Part shown: positions 59,142 to 64,000 of the stretch, one piece after another
Numbering within the stretch: the stretch's first letter is position 1
How the letters are laid out: every line of letters begins with the position of its first letter
NCBI RefSeq assembly: GCF_030272615.1
Contig: NC_081407.1
Location: 264,850,574-264,914,573 of the forward strand
From: Cryptomeria japonica
Lineage: Eukaryota; Streptophyta; Pinopsida; Cupressales; Cupressaceae
DNA: 64,000 nucleotides
Direction: 5' to 3'
Notes under the pieces: generated by a model
Database searches by the model: none
What the model was told of the DNA's origin: nothing
Seen by the model: the letters and a program-made list of their open reading frames with translations, nothing else
Position numbers and translations under genes: made by a program

Positions 59142-59155
59142 GGCTTTGATACCAA
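59142..59155 (-). promoter_or_regulatory. Element X primer binding site, initiator tRNA-Met type
   Basis: TTGGTATCAAAGCC on the minus strand differs from the Y site by one base (G to A) and starts one base after the LTR end. Confidence 0.85.
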
Positions 59156-59156
59156 T

Positions 59157-59828
59157 TGTTAGATATTTGGTTAGTCCCAAAGACACTGAGAGGGGGGGGG
59201 GGGTGAATCAGTGTCTAATTGGTTGATGAAAGATTTAAACTTATTTGCAACTTTACAACACAAACTAATATAGTGGTAAGAAAATAATAATGCAGTAAAG
59301 AAAAACAAAAGAATAAGCATTAATGCACACCATAACACATATATTTTTGGCGAGGAAACCTGATAAGGGAAACACCTCAGTGGGATTTGTGACCCACAAT
59401 ATTTACTCACTAGCCAATATGAATAAATATTACTTAGTACAATAGAGGCCTACACATGTAGGAAGGCCAACTGCCTAGAACTCACTGCTCAACACAAAAT
59501 GGAGTCTCACTAACTACAATTGGATGGTTAAATCCAATAACAATGTACTGCTTCAAAGTAGCATCTGCAATGCTAGATTTAGTATCGGTTTAAGCTATGT
59601 CTGATACCTATGGCAAAACCTTTCTTCACTCTGCTCTGCTCTTATTCGCTCTCAAGATAAATATATCAAAGTTCATATACAATTATTTGCTATCATAACC
59701 TATCACATATTACCACTTCCTTATATTACATATCATATCCTATTCCTTCTTTCACAATGAAGTTGTTACCAGTTGGTTGCCATCAATGACAACATCAACC
59801 ATTCTCATCTGAGTGTATAATGCCAACA
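59157..59828 (-). repeat. Element X 5' LTR (672 bp), internally deleted
   Basis: Matches 40551-41440 at both ends, but the sequence jumps from cttctttcacaatga to agttgttaccagttgg near 59760, removing about 220 bp present in the other LTR. A G tract lies at about 59194-59203. The deletion affects the upstream (U3-side) part in element orientation. Confidence 0.87.
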
Positions 59829-60761
59829 AGGTAGCCACTAAAACATTTGAGCAAACCTGGAATTTGTTAGCCAAAGAAAGCAGCTTGGTAATCCAATAGG
59901 AAAGCTTCTTCCCAATTCTGGCCAGAACGACATTCCAAAGGTCAAACAAAGAAGCCTAAAAAATCAAAAGCGATGCCAACAAATTAGAAAATTTCCCCAT
60001 GTCCAATCCACTTCCAGACATAGTCACAAAGCCAAGGAAGCTTGAGAAGAAAGAATTTTCAGTAACGTTTGGTCTTGTTCCACTATATGGTAGAACTCGA
60101 AGCCAAACAAAAAGTATCCAGGCATTTAAGGGATTCTTTCAAATTTTGCTCCTCTTTAATAAGTGTGAGAAAGGAGTCATCCACAAAGTAACCATTGACG
60201 AGTTGTTGTGTTGACTCATTAACAAGTTGCTATACTGACTCATTGATAAGTTTTTGTGCTAACTCGGGCAGGGCAATGCCCCAAACAAGTCCTTTAGAGA
60301 TGGCATCTACAAGAAAGTAATCAAACCATTCCACTATAAGCACATACAAAGAGGGAATGAGAGGACACCCTTACCAAATGGACCAAAGAGCCCAAAAGAA
60401 AAGGATTGTTGAGCATTGATGGTGATGCAAGCAAAAACATCCCCAAAAAGCATTTGGATAGATTGAAGAAACCTCGGGCTAAACCCAAGAGCTCCAAGCA
60501 TCGTAAGAATAAACGGCCATTTGATGTAATCATAAGCTTTGGCAAAGTCAATCTTGAGAAAGAGAGTATACTATTCAAAGTGACGAGCCCATTCCATGCC
60601 TTCCCAAACTACAATGATATTGTCAAGTATAAATTTGCACTTGATGAACCCTGTTTATTCTAGTCGAACAATGAGTGGGAGAAGATGGTGGATTTTTAGA
60701 GCTAAATCCTAAGCAATGATTTTGTATGAAACATTCAACAAGGTAATAGGTTGCCAATTGT
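59829..60761 (-). mobile_element. LINE fragment B: RT palm to post-RT segment
   Basis: On the minus strand it begins NWQPITLLNVSYKII (60758-60714), the finger-palm motif that completes the ...SDPKDICN end of fragment A. The RT catalytic box NGYFVDDS lies at 60196-60173, then LKCLDTFCLASS. It ends GKKLSYWITKLLSLANKFQV and CSNVLVAT at the X insertion. Several stops and frameshifts. FVDD replaces the usual FADD/YADD. Confidence 0.82.
60197..60268 (-). repeat. Three 24-bp units inside the LINE RT, next to the catalytic box
   Basis: The units at 60197-60220, 60221-60244 and 60245-60268 read as ELAQKLIN, ESV*QLVN and ESTQQLVN on the minus strand. Each is 24 bp, so the frame is kept. They immediately precede NGYFVDDS. 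Normal plant L1 proteins have one such unit at this point. Confidence 0.6.
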
Positions 60762-62409
60762 TGTAGCATTGTAAATTGTACACCCTTAATTAGGGTTGTC
60801 CAATTTCACACTTAGGTTAGCACCTACCTTAGTGTTGCTCATTTCATTTTGCATTTTCAAGGTTCCTTTATGCATTTCATTATTAATTTAATTAAATCTA
60901 AGGTCCTCTCTCATCAATTGACATATTATAAAATTGGACCCTTAACCCTAAGCGTGCCCATTTTTATTTCATTTCAATTAATCCTGATAAAGTCCTAATT
61001 TTGACCTTCAAGGTGCATTTTCACATATCTAAACAACTTAGATTGATGCATTGAGTTGGATTTGACTTTGTAATCACGATATCTTGCATCCCTAGAAATT
61101 TGGAAAAAAGTCAGCTAGATCGAAGTGACCACCACATCGTTCTCGACTTTTTCTCCCCAAATTTTGGGATCTTAATTTGGCACTATTATAATGTTCAAAT
61201 CCCACTTTGTGTGAAATTTTATCAATTATAGGTCGATATATGATCAAAATTAAAGTTAGGGTTTAATATATATAATCTTTCTTTCCTCATTTCTTTCCTC
61301 ATTTGAAGGATCCAACAATCAAGCAATTGAAGGAGACTCTTACGAAGTGAAAGTGGAGGTTTTATGTGAAGTCTACAATCAGAAAATTCATCACCAATCA
61401 AGTCTTTATCAATATTTTTCAACATCCATGGAAGCTTAGGAGATATTGAAGAATAATCAAGAGATCACTTACTGTCGATTGGCTTGTACCTCTCCCTTAG
61501 GGTTTGGTATGGTTTCATATTATTTTCACATCTCTATGTGAGTTCTTAGATCTACACATCATTCATTTTTAGATTACATTACCGCTTTAGATCTACATTG
61601 TATTTGTGACTTGAAGCATTTACATTACATTCATTTACGGTTTTTGCTCCAAACATAGGGTAGAACTCTAGTTTTGCATTTTATCTCATAGGAATCTTAC
61701 AGACACATGATATTCTAGGTCACACACACTTTTCAATACTTTATTGGCTATTTGTGGAGGTGGAAATCACCAAAACAAGGGGTTTGACTAAGGAAAAACC
61801 CTATATAGCCAAAAACACACCATTTTCCATCTTGCAGGTGCAGGTACAAGTTTCCGTCAGAGTTGCGAACTTTCAAGAAGTCATAATCAACAGGCACGGA
61901 TCCATATCCAAAATCAAGACTCAGATATCTGGGACCAGGGTGCCCAATGCTCTAGTATAGGACCAGAACACCCATTGCCCTGGTCCACCTCATTTTGTGG
62001 CAGTTCATATCTTAGGCAGTTCAATTTGTAAATTTTCAGTTTCTGGCTCAGTACAGTCACTGGGACCAGAGTTCCAAATGCCCTAGTCCTGCTAGTTCAG
62101 GCTCAAATTTTTGTGACATGTGCATATCATAATTCCATTTTCAGATTAGTAATCTGTCTTAGTTTCATTTCTATATATGTTTTTTATTGCAGTTACATAC
62201 ATTTCATTAGCTTATCTTATCATTACTTTACATTTGGCTCATTTCCCTTTCATATCAGTAAAGGAATAGAAACCCTCAAAGTATTCCTTGACTCTCTTTC
62301 ACAAGAGTTAGTTAAAGTGAATCAATTCCTTAGGATCTTTCGTATTCTAATGTATGAATGAAAGTGGGATTAGGACTTAGTTTACCCAATTCCATTTTCA
62401 TCCATCACA
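60762..62409 (+). mobile_element. Solo LTR Z, diverged relative of the T LTR
   Basis: The 1,648-bp unit begins TGTAGCATTGTAAATTGTAC and ends ...TTTCATCCATCACA. It is collinear with the T LTR throughout (ttgtacaccc start, tatggtttcat block, ttggctatttgtggaggtgg, gaaaccct and ctttcgtattc near the end) but strongly diverged. The flanks attgt (60757-60761) and gttgc (62410-62414) match at 3 of 5 positions and differ only by transitions. The boundaries are confirmed independently because the LINE reading frame joins across it. No internal domain remains. TATA-like atatatataat is at 61264-61275. Confidence 0.82.
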
Positions 62410-63760
62410 GTTGCAAATATCCTTTGGATCACTAGGTTTGGGAAAGAATTTAATATTATCTTTGTTGATAAGATGCCTTAAAGACTGGTTATGAAAAGCT
62501 TCAAGATAGACCTTGTGAAGATCAAGACCAACACAAGGCCAAAGAGTTTGATAAAACTCACAAGGAAACCCATCACAACCAAGATCCTTATCAACTGTCA
62601 TAGATATTGCGACTTCCTTAAGGTCATCTAAGGTGAGCAACTTCTCACAAAAATTATATTGGGCCTTCAAGATCTGATGGAAAACCACACAGAGGTAATC
62701 TTGAATGGCTTGATCTTGTTCAAGAGAATGAGCCTGAACTCTGAAAAATTGCTCATAATGCCAAACAAATGCCTGTAGAATATCTGGTAGCTCTAAGAGC
62801 ATCGTCTAACCATATTTGATTTTCTTAATACGTGGGGAAGAGTGAGGTGCTCAAAGAGCCAAAAAAGACTCATCTCCCACTTTTTATTGGTGAAGTCTAG
62901 CTTTGATTTTGGCTCCACACGTTGAGTAGGCATCAACAATTTTCTTTTGCTGATGAAGTTGAGCTAGTTGGATTTGAATATCCATAAAAAAGGGGTTGGC
63001 AACAAGGGCTTCCATGGCCCAAGGTTGTGGCCTCATAAGATTTCCAGCAAAAGAGAGCAAGTTGTTGACCATAAATGCTCAAGAAACATGTTATGTGTTG
63101 AATAACATGATTCCACCAAGAAATCCAACCAAATTGATGAGTTGGATGACATTCAAGATTCCACACCCGTTGGATGTAAGCTACTATAGGTTGATGACTT
63201 AGAAAAGAGGTGTTAAAAAAATTGGGTCTTGGAAGGATGAGTTGGGCCCACAGACCACTCAATGCCAAATTTAATGGGGAAGTGGTGAGACAGGGTGACC
63301 TCGAGGAGAGGGACCACCGAAATATTATAAGAAGATTTGAAAGAAAAGAAGGATTGAGCTGAAATCATGGCACGATCCAACCTTTTAAGAACTCTTTCAT
63401 TTCCGACACAAAAATTACTCTACGTACACCATACCACATGTAGATGGCATCGATAAGAGTTGGGATAAAAAAGACCCAGTTTATTGTGCACATAATACCA
63501 CACTTCCCATTCACCAATTGTCTAATGAAAAGGAACTAAACCTTATTTATTTATTGTCACCTCAACCATATTAAAGTCCCCACACAAGACCCATCTGGCA
63601 AGAGACATTGAATCCACAATCCATCACCAAAGGGCAGATATTTCAACAACATCATTGGGAGCATAAACATTAATATTTTTTATCCTTTCTAGTCCTAGCT
63701 CATTATTTTCACCTTCTTAGAGAAGGACAATCTTTTTTCAATAGATGGAAATTTACGGTT
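62410..63760 (-). mobile_element. LINE fragment A: endonuclease and start of RT
   Basis: On the minus strand the APE-type endonuclease is visible as NVYAPND (about 63670), CGDFNM (about 63590) and RLDRAMIS (about 63380). A middle region follows (FFNTSFLSHQPIVAYIQRVW near 63190) and the RT start, with DLGCDGFPCEFYQTLWP (about 62590) and NKDNIKFFPKPSDPKD (about 62450). Several stops make it a dead copy. Endonuclease plus RT plus the C-terminal segment of D identify an L1-type LINE. The 5' end was not found; the first coding signs lie near 63760. Confidence 0.82.
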
Positions 63761-64000
63761 TCACATGTTATGCTTTATAAACTAGGAAATGACCTAATTT
63801 TCACATGCATCACATTAAAAGGAGAATGAACTCAATAGATCCAACCTCAATTTTAATAAAAAGAGGTTTGAATGATACTTGAAGTCTTATTCTACTTTTT
63901 GTTTGAGTTGAAACTGTAATTGAAAATATATAAATTGAATGTCAAACCTAGGGCAAGAAGGTACATGCATGAACTAACAACTTGGATTGATTATGCTAAC
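63761..64000. other. No feature identified at the right edge
   Basis: AT-rich sequence. It may contain further 5' LINE sequence or its insertion site, but no endonuclease N-terminal motif is readable. Confidence 0.35.

Larger units (their letters stand above)
40551..59828 (-). mobile_element. Element X: second copy of the pol-less LTR family, split by gypsy element T
   Basis: The outer span is 19,278 bp. Without the T insertion (12,743 bp plus one 5-bp TSD copy) X is 6,530 bp, close to Y. The LTRs are 890 bp (left, 3') and 672 bp (right, 5'). The flanking duplication is gggta/aggta (40546-40550, 59829-59833), with one mismatch. It has the same strand, primer-site type, PPT, gene order and terminal sequences as Y, but clearly diverged sequence, so X and Y are separate insertions. 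It sits in the LINE between fragments B and C. Confidence 0.87.

Overview
The window looks like a stretch of a large, repeat-rich seed-plant genome. A conifer or other gymnosperm is my guess, which the sequence alone cannot prove. The evidence is dense nesting of plant-type retroelements (LTR elements with plant primer sites, an L1-type LINE, a plant mobile domain gene), a hAT transposase relic and decayed reading frames full of stops. I see no intact cellular gene, no rRNA or tRNA gene, and nothing prokaryotic. Boundaries called with target-site duplications (TSDs) are firm. Names of decayed proteins rest on motif reading by eye.

Left part (1-32.5 kb). Positions 1218-2486 look like the 3' LTR of a gypsy-type element. 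Positions 4.9-9.4 kb hold a local array: a dispersed repeat (R) alternates with two diverged copies of an unrecognised gene (5402-6091 and 7511-8215). Three further unrecognised, heavily decayed gene relics follow: G1 (9749-13750, +), G3 (17546-21707, +) and G2 (26439-21836, -). G1 and G2 are homologous to each other. G3 and G2 converge near 21.7 kb, and each is split by a solo LTR of one family (S1 18498-19959, S2 23282-24717) with matching 5-bp TSDs. At 27-28.5 kb repeat R and a GGGGTAGCGGG motif cluster recur in the same order as at 8.6-9.4 kb. A hAT transposase relic (-) occupies about 28.8-31.6 kb.

Right part (32.5-64 kb). This is one nested structure. An L1-type LINE on the minus strand is cut into four pieces (A 62410-63760, B 59829-60761, C 40187-40550, D 32510-33509). 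The interrupting elements are a solo LTR (Z), a 6.7-kb element (Y) and its relative X. X and Y belong to one LTR retroelement family on the minus strand. They have initiator-tRNA-Met-type primer sites and Copia-like ends. Each encodes a coiled-coil/CCHC protein and a second ORF of about 1,100 codons, with no protease, reverse transcriptase or integrase. X is itself split, inside its long ORF, by a 12.7-kb gypsy element (T) with 1.65-kb LTRs and a perfect 5-bp TSD.

Element T has a protease-RT-RNase H-second RNase H-integrase polyprotein, the Tat-type domain order. It is in one frame apart from three TGA stops and shows no recognisable capsid or CCHC domain. Between integrase and 3' LTR, on the opposite strand, lies a plant mobile domain (PMD) gene with apparent consensus introns. 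Its first intron carries a 19-bp tandem repeat whose core also recurs in the LTRs. Relative order: LINE first; then X, Y and Z into the LINE; then T into X.
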